From Thauera butanivorans NBRC 103042 (lineage in GTDB: Bacteria > Pseudomonadota > Gammaproteobacteria > Burkholderiales > Rhodocyclaceae), in assembly GCF_001591165.1 (NCBI RefSeq), contig NZ_BCUG01000023.1, positions 27,585-91,584 of the forward strand: a stretch of DNA of 64,000 bases, given 5' to 3'. A program made the position numbers and the translations under genes. The notes under the pieces are model-generated. The model worked only from the letters and a program-made list of their open reading frames with translations, searched no databases and was not told the origin of the DNA. How positions within the stretch are numbered: the first letter of the stretch is position 1; each line of letters starts with the position of its first letter. Shown here piece by piece: positions 23,701 through 30,164 of this stretch.

Positions 23701-24096
23701 CTCGTCGACGCCGAGGCCGACCAGGCTGCCGGCCGGATAGCCGAACAGCTCGTGTGCCTTCGGGTTGGCGATGATGATGGTGCCGCCGGCATCGACGATG
23801 AGCATGCCGTCCGGAGAAAACTCGATGATCTGGCGGTACCAGGTTTCGGTGTGGCCGGATTGTTCGCGCTCGGCATCGGTCCTGCAGGCGGCGCGGCGAT
23901 GGAAAAACTGCATGGACGCTGCGAGCATGCCCATGCCGGCCAGGACCAGGACGATCGAACCGAGTACGCCGTACTGCCCGTGAGCGAGCAGGAAGCCCAG
24001 CAGCACGCTCGACGTGGCCGCCGTCAGCAGGATGGCCGGTCCTCCGGTGAATCTCGAGCGATCGGGCATGGGTTTCAATGTGGCGTTCTTGTCCAT
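20791..24096 (-). CDS. Hybrid sensor histidine kinase: 2TM-PAS-PAS-HisKA-HATPase-REC-REC-HPt
   Basis: About 1101 residues from the ATG at 24096; an upstream ATG at 24198 is possible. Two N-terminal membrane helices (about residues 17-65) are followed by PAS1 (IIEFSPDGMLIVD), PAS2 (LLNTLPHPMFFKD), HisKA with SHEIRTPMN, HATPase with NNLLGNALKF, DTGIGI and GGTGLGLAI, receiver 1 (LVLMDWMMPG), receiver 2 (GVLMDCQMPVMDG) and an HPt domain with AHTLKGLAG. It is an unorthodox phosphorelay kinase in the inner membrane, probably passing phosphate to the overlapping HD-GYP regulator. The signal sensed is unknown. Confidence 0.93.
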   Translation of the reverse strand: MDKNATLKPMPDRSRFTGGPAILLTAATSSVLLGFLLAHGQYGVLGSIVLVLAGMGMLAASMQFFHRRAACRTDAEREQSGHTETWYRQIIEFSPDGMLIVDAGGTIIIANPKAHELFGYPAGSLVGLGVDELVPTDIRPRHAAMRARFNACADGHLHLGKAAGSFRAARHDGSEFPVELGLTHLPDQGGGPACTCVTVRDVTQHKAYEQTIADQLTFQRTLLNTLPHPMFFKDGKGRYLGFNQAFLDSFGIERETLLGKSVLQFMQLPAEDRLAYHEANERVLREGGTFTAEMRLPYADGRVHDVLYSLSGHRGSDGRTAGLVGALIDISAQKQAEQVQVEAKLLAEEATRLKSDFLANMSHEIRTPMNVIMGMAHLALDSPLSPRQRNYLEKIHAASATLLGIINDILDFSKIEAGKLQFEETDFFLEDVLANLAALGTARAQNRGLELLFDIGVDVPTSLRGDPLRLGQVLNNLLGNALKFTTQGEITITIRRERSLDDSVWLCFAVHDTGIGIDEEQRQHLFQAFTQADSSTSRKYGGTGLGLAICKRLVELMGGELGVDSELGIGSTFHFRAPFRLQNRQRRLEIGSEDILGMRVLVVDDNPNARDILQGMLHALKFDADTAADAAGAIAMLESACAAGRPYRLVLMDWMMPGTSGVEAIRQIRAHPGIGETPCFVMVTAFSREELHARLGDLPVAGLLEKPVTPSTLLDCILAAFGAADTHQPRKKAMQADFLEAQRALRGARLLLVEDNTMNQEMSVDILGRSGIHVDVANNGAEALALIARSRYDGVLMDCQMPVMDGFEATHRIRAMEDCARLPIIAMTANAMSGDRERCLAAGMNDHISKPIDVQQLFIRLHQWIGPRARQQALPDGTPDPRSDTIALPAVPGLQLDTALQRLGGDAELLHTLLRRFCDTQCDAPARISQALAAGDRDTAARIAHTLKGLAGNIGAEALAARAADIDSRLRNGQDAEAALHGLAGALATLGSGIRAALARHAPAGTVADTTAAATPAWLDALRAGLQQLENLLLADDGESGRHLDSLAAALDSLEQPERIERLRELVALYRFDEALDCLDALRQACPALADPPPTPESIQP

Positions 24097-24326
24097 GACA
24101 AAGTATTGCGGGGCTGCGGCCATCCCGTATTTGCGCTTCAGGCATGCGCATGTTTCCGGCCGCTTCGCAATGAAGCTCGTTCGCGGATGAATGCCCAACG
24201 TGGGGAGTTTAGTGTGCCGGGGTCCTGCTTGCCATCCCCGGCGCCGGTCCGGCCGGGCGGCATCCCGTGCCCGTTCGGCTAGAATGGCCGGCCGCCGTGC
24301 CCTCGCCTCCTGCGCCTGCCGAATCG

Positions 24327-26318
24327 ATGTCCGCTCTCCTCAACGCGCCGCAGCGCGAAGCAATCCGTTATCTCGACGGCCCCTGCCTGGTGCTGGCCGG
24401 CGCGGGCAGCGGCAAGACGCGGGTGATCACCCACAAGATCGCCCACCTGATCGACGAATGCGGGCTGAGCCCCGCCAACATCGCCGCGATCACCTTCACC
24501 AACAAGGCGGCGAAGGAAATGCAGGAGCGCGTCGCCCATCTGATGGGCGGGCGGGCGCCGAAGGGCCTGACCGTGTGCACCTTCCATGCGCTGGGCGTGC
24601 GCATCATCCGCCAGGAAGCCGTGCATTGCGGCCTGAAGCCGCAGTTCTCCATCCTCGATGCGTCCGACACGGTGCAGATCGTCGCCGACGTCGCCGGCGA
24701 CAGCGACAAGGGCATCGCCAAGCAGATGCAGTGGCAGATCTCGTCGTGGAAGAACGCGATGATCACCCCCGAAGAGGCCGCGCAGCTTGCCGACAACGAG
24801 ATCGCCTCGGTCGCGGCGAAGCTGTACAAGGAGTACGAACGCACCTTGCGCGCCTACCAGGCGGTGGATTTCGACGACCTGATCTCGCTGCCGGTGCGCC
24901 TGTTCGACGAGCACCCCGAAGTACGCGAGCGCTGGCAGAACAGGCTGCGCTATCTGTTGGTGGATGAATACCAGGACACCAACCGCGCCCAGTATCGGCT
25001 GCTGCGCCTGCTGTCGGGCGTGCGCGGCGCCTTCACCGCGGTGGGCGACGACGACCAGGCCATCTACGCCTGGCGCGGTGCCGACGTCGAGAACCTGCGG
25101 CTGCTGCAGCAGGACTACCCGAAGCTGAAAGTCATCAAGCTGGAGCAGAACTACCGCTCGTCGCGCCGCATCCTCGAAGCCGCCAACACCGTCATCGCCA
25201 ACAACGAGAAGCTGTTCGAAAAGCGCCTGTGGTCCGAGCACGGCGTCGGCGAACAGATCGTCGTCACCAACTGCCGCGATGCCGAGCACGAGGCCGAATG
25301 GGTGGCGACCAAGCTGTCCGCGCACAAGTTCGAGAATCGCACCCGGTTCAAGGACTACGCCATCCTGTACCGCGGCAACCACCAGGCCCGCATCATCGAG
25401 CAACAGTTGCGCAACAACCGCATTCCCTACGTGATGTCGGGCGGGCAGAGCTTTTTCGACAAGGCCGAGATCCGCGACCTGATCGCCTGGCTGCGGCTGA
25501 TGGTCAACGAGGACGACGACCTCGCCTTCATCCGTGCCATCACCACCCCGCGCCGTGGGGTCGGTGCTGCCACGCTGGAAGCGCTCGGTGCCTATGCCGG
25601 CCAGCGCCACGTCAGCCTGTTCGCCGCGGTGTTCGAGGAAGGGCTGACCCAGCACCTGAACGCCAAGCAGCTCGGCGGCGTGCAGGAATTCGCCGGCTTC
25701 ATCAACCGCCTGCAGTACCGCGCGCCGCGCGAGCCCGCCGCGCAACTGCTGGAAGACCTGCTCGGCGCGATCGGCTACGAAGCTTGGCTGTTCGAGCACT
25801 GCGACACGCGCGAGGCGGAATCCAAGTGGAACAACGTGCGCGATTTCGTCGGCTGGCTGGGCAGGAAGGGCGAGGAAGACGGCAAGAACCTGATCGAGCT
25901 GACCCAGACCATCGCGCTGATGTCCATGCTCGACAAGGAAGACCCGGATTTCGACGGCGTGCAACTGGCCACGCTGCACGCCTCAAAGGGCCTGGAGTTT
26001 CCGCATGTGTTCCTGATCGGCGTCGAGGAAGGCCTGCTGCCGCACCAGAGCAGCATCGACGAGGACAAGATCGAGGAAGAGCGCCGGCTGATGTACGTCG
26101 GCATCACCCGCGCCCAGCGCAGCCTCAACGTCACCTGGTGCGAGCGGCGCAAGTCCGGCCGCGAATTCCGCCCCTGCGAGCCGAGCCGCTTCATCGCTGA
26201 GATGGGCGGCGATGTCCGCATCAACGACCGCAAGACCGCGGCACCGGTATCGAAGGAGGAAGGCCAGGCGCGACTGGCCAGTCTGCGGGCGATGTTCGAG
26301 TCGCGGGCGAAGGACTGA
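24327..26318 (+). CDS. rep: ATP-dependent DNA helicase Rep (UvrD/Rep family)
   Basis: 663 residues from the ATG at 24327 (MSALLNAPQREAIRYLDGP), close to E. coli Rep. SF1A motifs are intact: Walker A AGAGSGKT, motif II DEYQDTN, motif III GDDDQAIYAWRGA, motif IV QNYRSS, motif V ASKGLEFPHVF and motif VI VGITRAQR. It is a 3'-5' helicase that clears proteins ahead of replication forks. It may also serve as the host replicative helicase for the neighbouring filamentous phage, as Rep does for M13, but that is inference. Confidence 0.95.
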   Translation: MSALLNAPQREAIRYLDGPCLVLAGAGSGKTRVITHKIAHLIDECGLSPANIAAITFTNKAAKEMQERVAHLMGGRAPKGLTVCTFHALGVRIIRQEAVHCGLKPQFSILDASDTVQIVADVAGDSDKGIAKQMQWQISSWKNAMITPEEAAQLADNEIASVAAKLYKEYERTLRAYQAVDFDDLISLPVRLFDEHPEVRERWQNRLRYLLVDEYQDTNRAQYRLLRLLSGVRGAFTAVGDDDQAIYAWRGADVENLRLLQQDYPKLKVIKLEQNYRSSRRILEAANTVIANNEKLFEKRLWSEHGVGEQIVVTNCRDAEHEAEWVATKLSAHKFENRTRFKDYAILYRGNHQARIIEQQLRNNRIPYVMSGGQSFFDKAEIRDLIAWLRLMVNEDDDLAFIRAITTPRRGVGAATLEALGAYAGQRHVSLFAAVFEEGLTQHLNAKQLGGVQEFAGFINRLQYRAPREPAAQLLEDLLGAIGYEAWLFEHCDTREAESKWNNVRDFVGWLGRKGEEDGKNLIELTQTIALMSMLDKEDPDFDGVQLATLHASKGLEFPHVFLIGVEEGLLPHQSSIDEDKIEEERRLMYVGITRAQRSLNVTWCERRKSGREFRPCEPSRFIAEMGGDVRINDRKTAAPVSKEEGQARLASLRAMFESRAKD

Positions 26319-26348
26319 GGGCGGGCAGCACGGCCCATGGCAGACACG

Positions 26349-26374
26349 AAAAAGGCAGCCGAAGCTGCCTTTCC
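26349..26374. terminator. Bidirectional terminator between rep and cytochrome c5
   Basis: The hairpin AAAGGCAGC-CGAA-GCTGCCTTT spans 26351-26372, with A-rich sequence before it and TTT at its end. Rep and the cytochrome gene converge here, so it can stop transcription from both sides. Confidence 0.8.
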
Positions 26375-26412
26375 GGAGTGCCTGCTGCCCTGACGGGCAG
26401 CACAAGCGAAAC

Positions 26413-26850
26413 TTACTCGACCGGGGGTTCGGTGTAGCTCGCACCGGCGCTGTTGGCCAGGAAGGCCACCGCGCGCTTCACTTCGGTGTCGGTCAGGTCG
26501 CTGCCGCCGCCGCGCGGGGGCATCGCACCCTTGCCGGCGATGGCCGAAGCGGTCAGGCCGTCGAGGCCCATTGCCAGGCGGGAACCCCAGTCGCCCGCAT
26601 CGCCGGTCTTCGGCGCACCGACCAGGCCGGCTTCGTGGCAGGCGGCACAGGTGGCCTTGTAGATCTGCTCGCCAGTGCGGGAGCCCGGTGCGATCTTGAC
26701 GGCCTGGATCTCGACCCGTGCGACGGGCTGGATCAGGGTGGCGGTCAGCTCGGGGTCGACCGAACTCTGATTGCCACAGCCGGCCAGCCCGGCGGCTGCG
26801 ATCATGGCGACAGGCATTGCGAAGCGGGTGAGAGCGCGATGGTTCGACAT
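26413..26850 (-). CDS. Cytochrome c5-type lipoprotein
   Basis: 145 residues. The signal ends in the lipobox LAGC (Cys25), so this is a membrane-anchored lipoprotein. The haem motif is CAACH at 68-72 and the likely sixth ligand is Met110 in KGAMPPRGG, both in positions typical of the c5/c555 class. It probably shuttles electrons in the periplasm to a terminal oxidase or reductase. It is transcribed toward rep and ends at a shared terminator. Confidence 0.92.
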   Translation of the reverse strand: MSNHRALTRFAMPVAMIAAAGLAGCGNQSSVDPELTATLIQPVARVEIQAVKIAPGSRTGEQIYKATCAACHEAGLVGAPKTGDAGDWGSRLAMGLDGLTASAIAGKGAMPPRGGGSDLTDTEVKRAVAFLANSAGASYTEPPVE

Positions 26851-26932
26851 GCTCGGGTCCTTTGACTTGTGTTATGGCGCAAGGCGAAAGCACGAATTAT
26901 AGCCATGTAAAAACCATCGTGGCAGCGCGGCA

Positions 26933-26961
26933 TGGACTTCGCGGACAAACACGGCTATGCT
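26933..26961 (+). promoter_or_regulatory. Candidate promoter of tRNA-Arg
   Basis: TGGACT at 26933-26938 and TATGCT at 26956-26961 are separated by 17 bp and lie about 38 bp upstream of the mature tRNA start. The fit is moderate and rests on position and spacing. Confidence 0.5.
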
Positions 26962-26999
26962 TGCGACCCTTGTGCGGGTAGCGATCCGCGCAAGCCCCC

Positions 27000-27076
27000 G
27001 CGCCCGTAGCTCAGCTGGATAGAGTACTGCCCTCCGAAGGCAGGGGTCGGACGTTCGAATCGTCTCGGGCGCGCCA
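27000..27076 (+). tRNA. tRNA-Arg (anticodon CCG)
   Basis: A 77-nt cloverleaf can be folded by hand: acceptor GCGCCCG/CGGGCGC, D stem GCTC/GAGT, anticodon stem CTGCC/GGCAG with loop CTCCGAA (anticodon CCG, reading CGG), T arm with TTCGAAT and encoded CCA. Its 3' part from 27032 is repeated at 37131-37175, so the 3' half is supplied by the integrated phage core and the gene remains whole after integration. Confidence 0.95.
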
Positions 27077-27367
27077 TATTCCAAGCGGTCCTCCAGTTCT
27101 CTGGCGGGCCGCTTTTGCTTTGTGCTCCCAGAACGCGCGCTTGGCCGCGTCCTTCTCCCGCTCGGCGTTCGCCTGGGCGATGACGGTCATCTCATCGATA
27201 CCGAGCAATTCCGCCAGACGGGCGGCGGTGTAGTCGTCGATTACCCGTTCCCCTTGGTCGTATCGCGTAAGAGCTGCTCGGCTCAATCCGAGCGCGCGCG
27301 CCAGTTCGGCGTTCGTTTCGGCTTCTAGCTTTCTCTTCGCTGCCTTCAGGTAGTCCTGTGTGTTCAT
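27011..27367 (-). CDS. Phage repressor-like helix-turn-helix protein, tail read through the tRNA
   Basis: 118 residues. The N-terminus MNTQDYLKAAKRKLEAETNA leads into a Cro/CI-type HTH (ELARALGLSRAALTRYDQG), resembling the small DUF3693-type regulators of filamentous phages. It is divergent from the ssDNA-binding gene across a 117 bp operator region, as expected for a lysogeny regulator. The last roughly 20 residues are encoded antisense to tRNA-Arg, and the TGA lies inside the tRNA D-loop (27011-27013). The sister copy at 37023-37469 has a different, longer tail, so the C-terminus depends on what lies across the attachment core. Confidence 0.75.
   Translation of the reverse strand: MNTQDYLKAAKRKLEAETNAELARALGLSRAALTRYDQGERVIDDYTAARLAELLGIDEMTVIAQANAEREKDAAKRAFWEHKAKAARQRTGGPLGIWRARDDSNVRPLPSEGSTLSS
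27032..27076 (+). repeat. Attachment core, left copy (attL, within tRNA-Arg)
   Basis: The 45 nt from CTCCGAAGG to the encoded CCA are identical to 37131-37175. The base before them differs (C here, G at 37130), which marks the left edge of the shared core. Beyond the tRNA end both copies continue into phage left-end sequence. Confidence 0.9.
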
Positions 27368-27404
27368 GGTTCTCTCCGTCGGAACGGGTGGAACATATCG
27401 GTGC

Positions 27405-27457
27405 TGTTACCGCTTGACAACACTGTTACCAGATGGTTACGTTTGCGCCGCTGTTAC
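27405..27457. promoter_or_regulatory. Phage operator region with TGTTAC repeats
   Basis: The divergent repressor/ssDNA-binding gap carries TGTTAC at 27405-27410, 27424-27429 and 27452-27457 and GGTTAC at 27435-27440, all in the same orientation, with a TTGACA at about 27414. The second prophage copy keeps the four positions in degenerate form (TGTTGC, TGTTGC, GGTTAC, TGTCAC) at about 37507-37560. They are plausible binding sites of the adjacent HTH repressor. Confidence 0.5.
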
Positions 27458-27484
27458 TTGAAACCGTTGTCATAGGGGAACGTC

Positions 27485-27832
27485 ATGAGTGCAAACGCAG
27501 CAGCATCAGTAGCGGAACTGCCCGCATCGGCCAAGTCGGCCACCCGGCTCGGAGAGGCCACCATCAAGGGACGTCTGCAGCTTTACCGCCGCCCGCAAGG
27601 CAACAGCCAGTTCTGGGAAAACCTCATCATCCTGCCGGCGCCGGACGAGTACTCATCGCCGGCCACGGTGCTCGTGCTCGCCTCGCGTCGCCTGGGCGAG
27701 CGCGACGACGATGTGACGGTGCGCGTGCGCATCGGCGGCTACCGCCGCAGCTACAACAGCACCGACCGCGAGACGGGCGAGATTCGCAACGTCCAGACCG
27801 CCGACGTGAAGCTGTTCGCTCTCGAGGACTGA
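27485..27832 (+). CDS. Phage single-stranded DNA-binding protein (gpV-like)
   Basis: 115 residues, about the size of small inovirus ssDNA-binding proteins. After a low-complexity Ala/Ser start, the sequence is beta-rich (IKGRLQLYRRPQ, FWENLIILPAP, TVLVLASRRLG, VTVRVRIGGYRR), fitting an OB-like fold with exposed aromatic and basic residues. It is the first plus-strand gene, immediately upstream of the replication gene, where this protein is expected. Its N-terminal 86 residues are duplicated at 37587 and fused there to the secretin. The assignment rests on composition and position, not on a decisive motif. Confidence 0.65.
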   Translation: MSANAAASVAELPASAKSATRLGEATIKGRLQLYRRPQGNSQFWENLIILPAPDEYSSPATVLVLASRRLGERDDDVTVRVRIGGYRRSYNSTDRETGEIRNVQTADVKLFALED

Positions 27833-28088
27833 GCGATGGCGACAGCGGCCCTTCACCTGGTCGTCGATCTGTCGCCATTCGGCGGCAGGTCGGCGCCGGT
27901 TTCTTGCGGTGCCGAGTCTTTTTCCGTCGTTTCACGATGTGGGATGGCGGAGGGGGTTTCGAGTCCGGGTCCGTATGTAACACCCGGACTTTGTGCACCA
28001 GGGTGCACTTTTGGCGTCTTGGGGGGTGCCGGACTTTGTCTAACGGGTTGGACTGACAGCCTTCAAATGAGTCCATCGGAGTAATCAA
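27833..28088. other. Phage intergenic region with direct repeats and hairpin; possible origin
   Basis: This gap before the replication gene carries CCGGACTTTGT twice (27984-27994 and 28029-28039) and a strong hairpin GTGCACC-AG-GGTGCAC at 27993-28008 between them. A reading frame of 82 codons starts at 27836 (MATAALHLVVDLSPFGG), but its composition is not protein-like and I do not call it. Filamentous phage origins are hairpin-rich and lie near gene II, so an origin or packaging signal is possible; this is inference. Confidence 0.4.
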
Positions 28089-29153
28089 ATGATCCTCCGA
28101 AACCTCCTCATCGACTGGCTCACCCTCCGCATCCCGCTGACGCATTCGCGGCTGTCGAAGGTGGTCCATGACCGCATCCGCGACTGCCTCGGGAGCCTGC
28201 ACCACACCGATTCGAACGGAGAGCTTGTCTGGTCGAAGCACGTTCTCGACATCGACAAGCTGCGTTCCGACTCGGTGGGCCTGTTCTGGCAGGTCAAGGG
28301 CGACGGCCGGGAAACCTATCTCGTCATCGGCGGTTCGCCGGCTTCGCTCGAACACGGCATCAACGTGTTCGGCTCGCTCGACATCCGCCACGCCGCGACC
28401 GTGATGATCCGCGCCGCGATGCGCGAGTTTCACGCCGTGCTGCCGCCGCTTGAACAGTGGCAGTGCCAGCGCATCGACATCACCGGCAACTACGGCCTGC
28501 CGGATTACGAGTCGGTCAAGTCCGCCTTGCGCATGCTGCTGTTGTCGGATGGATCGCGGCGTAAGCCCGGATCGAAGCGTGACGCCGATTCCGTGTATTG
28601 GAACGCCTCCAGCGATCTGGTGAAAGGGAAGGCGTACCACAAGGGGCCGCAGCTTCGGAAGCTGGCCAAGGAAGGCAAGGTCAAGGCATCCGATCACCAG
28701 CTCGATGCCGCCGACCGGCTATTGCGCCTCGAATGCACCAAGGGCGCGCGCTGGTTCCGGCGCCAGCGCGAGGCGGGCGGCAAATGGTGGCAAATGACGG
28801 CATTTCAACTCTGGGAAGAATACAAGGCGTTTTTCGGGAAATTGGTTCAGGGCGTGGAGGTCAAGGAAATGAACAGAATGGAAATGGTCACGAAGATGAT
28901 GGAAGTCAATCGCATCACCGAGGGCAGGGCGGAAGCGGCTTTTACGACGTTGCGCAATATCCGTGAGGATGGTTTCGATGTGGTCAAGGGCTATATGACT
29001 AAACGAACGTTCTACCTCCATCTGAAACACCTCCGCGCCATCGGCGTTACCGATGCCGACATGCACACCGCCAAGATTCTGCCGATTCGCCCGGTCAAGA
29101 TCGTCCTGGCGCAGCCGGTCGGCAGTTGGGATGAACTGCGGCGGGTGGCGTGA
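28089..29153 (+). CDS. Filamentous phage replication initiation protein (II/X family)
   Basis: 354 residues. The sequence (MILRNLLIDWLTLRIPL..., QWQCQRIDITGNYGLP, ECTKGARWFRRQR) matches the pattern of phage/plasmid replication proteins of the gene II/X type, including the RIDITGNY-like block seen in Phage_CRI/Phage_X proteins. These nick the plus strand at the origin and start rolling-circle replication. A start ribosome site GGAG lies just upstream. The stop overlaps the next gene in ATGA. No copy exists in the tandem remnant, which deleted it. Confidence 0.85.
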   Translation: MILRNLLIDWLTLRIPLTHSRLSKVVHDRIRDCLGSLHHTDSNGELVWSKHVLDIDKLRSDSVGLFWQVKGDGRETYLVIGGSPASLEHGINVFGSLDIRHAATVMIRAAMREFHAVLPPLEQWQCQRIDITGNYGLPDYESVKSALRMLLLSDGSRRKPGSKRDADSVYWNASSDLVKGKAYHKGPQLRKLAKEGKVKASDHQLDAADRLLRLECTKGARWFRRQREAGGKWWQMTAFQLWEEYKAFFGKLVQGVEVKEMNRMEMVTKMMEVNRITEGRAEAAFTTLRNIREDGFDVVKGYMTKRTFYLHLKHLRAIGVTDADMHTAKILPIRPVKIVLAQPVGSWDELRRVA

Positions 29154-29392
29154 TGAAAGAATCTCAACGGCGGGATTTTCGTCATGGTGACGATAAATCG
29201 GCACACCTGCAGATGCTGGCGTGCCTGCGCGAAGTGCTGCGTGCCCACGTTGAGTACAACGCCTATGCGGCGGAGCAGGCGGAAGTCTTTCGCAACTCGA
29301 AAGACTGCCATTACAGCGAGCGGGCCGGCGCTTTCTCTCTGGCGTTGGCGTTGCTCGATGGCGTCATCGACCACTATCGGGATATGCCGTGA
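29153..29392 (+). CDS. Small phage protein of unknown function
   Basis: 79 residues from the ATG at 29153, overlapping the replication gene stop. It is hydrophilic and helical (HLQMLACLREVLRAHVEYNAYAAEQAEVF), with no membrane segment, and I do not recognise it. It lies where inoviruses encode small gene X/V-like or accessory proteins. The next gene begins with an overlapping GTG. Confidence 0.6.
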   Translation: MKESQRRDFRHGDDKSAHLQMLACLREVLRAHVEYNAYAAEQAEVFRNSKDCHYSERAGAFSLALALLDGVIDHYRDMP

Positions 29393-29616
29393 TCGTCTGC
29401 ATTCCTTCTTCCAATCCTGACGCACCGGGCATCGGCGGATGTGCCTGGGGACATCAGCCGGTCTATGTCGGCACCGACACGGCAGGCTTTCAGCCGCTCA
29501 CGCTATTGGAATGCACCGGCTTCCTCTGCGATATGGCCGTTCAGGACGTGGCATTCGCGGCCCTTGTCGTCGTCGCATTCTCAATCGGCTTTGCAGCGGG
29601 GTTCATGCGGCGATGA
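29389..29616 (+). CDS. Small phage membrane protein
   Basis: 75 residues from a GTG at 29389 that overlaps the previous stop. The N-terminal 45 residues are Gly/Pro/Cys-containing and polar, followed by one membrane helix (FAALVVVAFSIGFAAGF) and a basic end MRR. The topology fits a minor coat or assembly protein inserted in the inner membrane. The stop overlaps the next ATG. Confidence 0.6.
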   Translation: MIVCIPSSNPDAPGIGGCAWGHQPVYVGTDTAGFQPLTLLECTGFLCDMAVQDVAFAALVVVAFSIGFAAGFMRR

Positions 29617-29738
29617 CGGATATACAAGTTTTGATCGGGTATGGTTTTTCGGCCCTCCTGCTCGGTTTTGGCGCCGGCTTCATCACCGGCGGCATTGTTT
29701 CACTCATCAAGGGCCTACTTTCTCCAGAAGGTGATTGA
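29613..29738 (+). CDS. 41-residue phage membrane peptide (minor coat candidate)
   Basis: ATG at 29613 overlaps the previous TGA. It encodes 41 residues: a short polar start MTDIQVLIG, one Gly-rich membrane helix and a short tail GLLSPEGD. The size and position just before the major coat gene fit pVII/pIX-type minor coat proteins. There is no sequence signature to prove it. Confidence 0.55.
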   Translation: MTDIQVLIGYGFSALLLGFGAGFITGGIVSLIKGLLSPEGD

Positions 29739-29739
29739 C

Positions 29740-29997
29740 ATGGAAAGCAAAATGAAGCGGGTTATCGGAATTTCCTCGGGTGCGGCTGTGGCCGTCCTCG
29801 GCCTGGTCGGCGAAGCTTCCGCCGCATCGGTTATCGATGCCGGTATGAAGACTGCGCTCGAAGCGGGTTTCACTGACTTGGTCGATACCGTCAAGGATGT
29901 GATCTCCACTTCGTGGCCCTTCATCCTTGGCGCTACCGTGTTGCTGGCCGCGCCGGGACTGGTCCAGCGCATGATCTCGAAGGCGACCGGCCGCTAA
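29740..29997 (+). CDS. Major coat protein (pVIII-like)
   Basis: 85 residues from the ATG at 29740. A signal peptide MESKMKRVIGIS...GEASA is cleaved probably before ASVID. The mature protein of about 57 residues has an acidic amphipathic N-terminal helix, one membrane helix (SWPFILGATVLLAAPGL) and a basic C-terminus (RMISKATGR) that would contact DNA. This is the exact layout of inovirus major coat proteins. A strong terminator follows, as expected for the most highly expressed gene. Confidence 0.88.
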   Translation: MESKMKRVIGISSGAAVAVLGLVGEASAASVIDAGMKTALEAGFTDLVDTVKDVISTSWPFILGATVLLAAPGLVQRMISKATGR

Positions 29998-30012
29998 TCG
30001 CGCCAGTGCAGG

Positions 30013-30035
30013 AAAGGGGCTTCGGCCCCTTTTTT
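30013..30035 (+). terminator. Terminator after the major coat gene
   Basis: The hairpin AAGGGGC-TTCG-GCCCCTT at 30014-30031 has a UUCG tetraloop and is followed by TTTT. Filamentous phages typically place a strong terminator after gene VIII to separate high coat expression from the downstream minor genes. Confidence 0.9.
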
Positions 30036-30071
30036 GCGCATTCCGTCAATGCCATTTGATTGAGGTAAAAA

Positions 30072-30164
30072 ATGGGAAACCACGATTTCCGGCTCGCGAT
30101 CGCTACCGGCCTGCTGGTCGGGTCCGTCTTGGCCATTCTCGGCCGTATGCTCGGGTGGCTGTGA
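30072..30164 (+). CDS. 30-residue membrane peptide, probable minor coat protein
   Basis: A very short gene with a good ribosome site (GAGG, 7 bp upstream). It encodes 30 residues: MGNHDFR, one membrane helix (LAIATGLLVGSVLAILG) and the end RMLGWL. Its TGA overlaps the ATG of the pIII-like gene, as in the other junctions of this operon, which supports translation. The size equals inovirus pVII/pIX. It lies directly after the major coat terminator. Confidence 0.6.
   Translation: MGNHDFRLAIATGLLVGSVLAILGRMLGWL

Noticed and set aside
24279..25979. A 566-codon minus-strand frame opposite the Rep helicase
   Set aside because: It is the shadow of a gene whose helicase motifs are all intact; its composition is antisense-like.
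26872..27084. Minus-strand frame reading antisense across tRNA-Arg (TSDPCLRRAVLYPAELRA-type peptide)
   Set aside because: This peptide is a well-known artefact produced by antisense translation of tRNA genes; it has no ribosome site and covers the tRNA completely.
27836..28084. An 82-codon frame between the phage ssDNA-binding and replication genes
   Set aside because: Ser/Gly/Cys-rich with no motif, no overlap-type start and located over direct repeats and a hairpin; more likely a cis-acting region.
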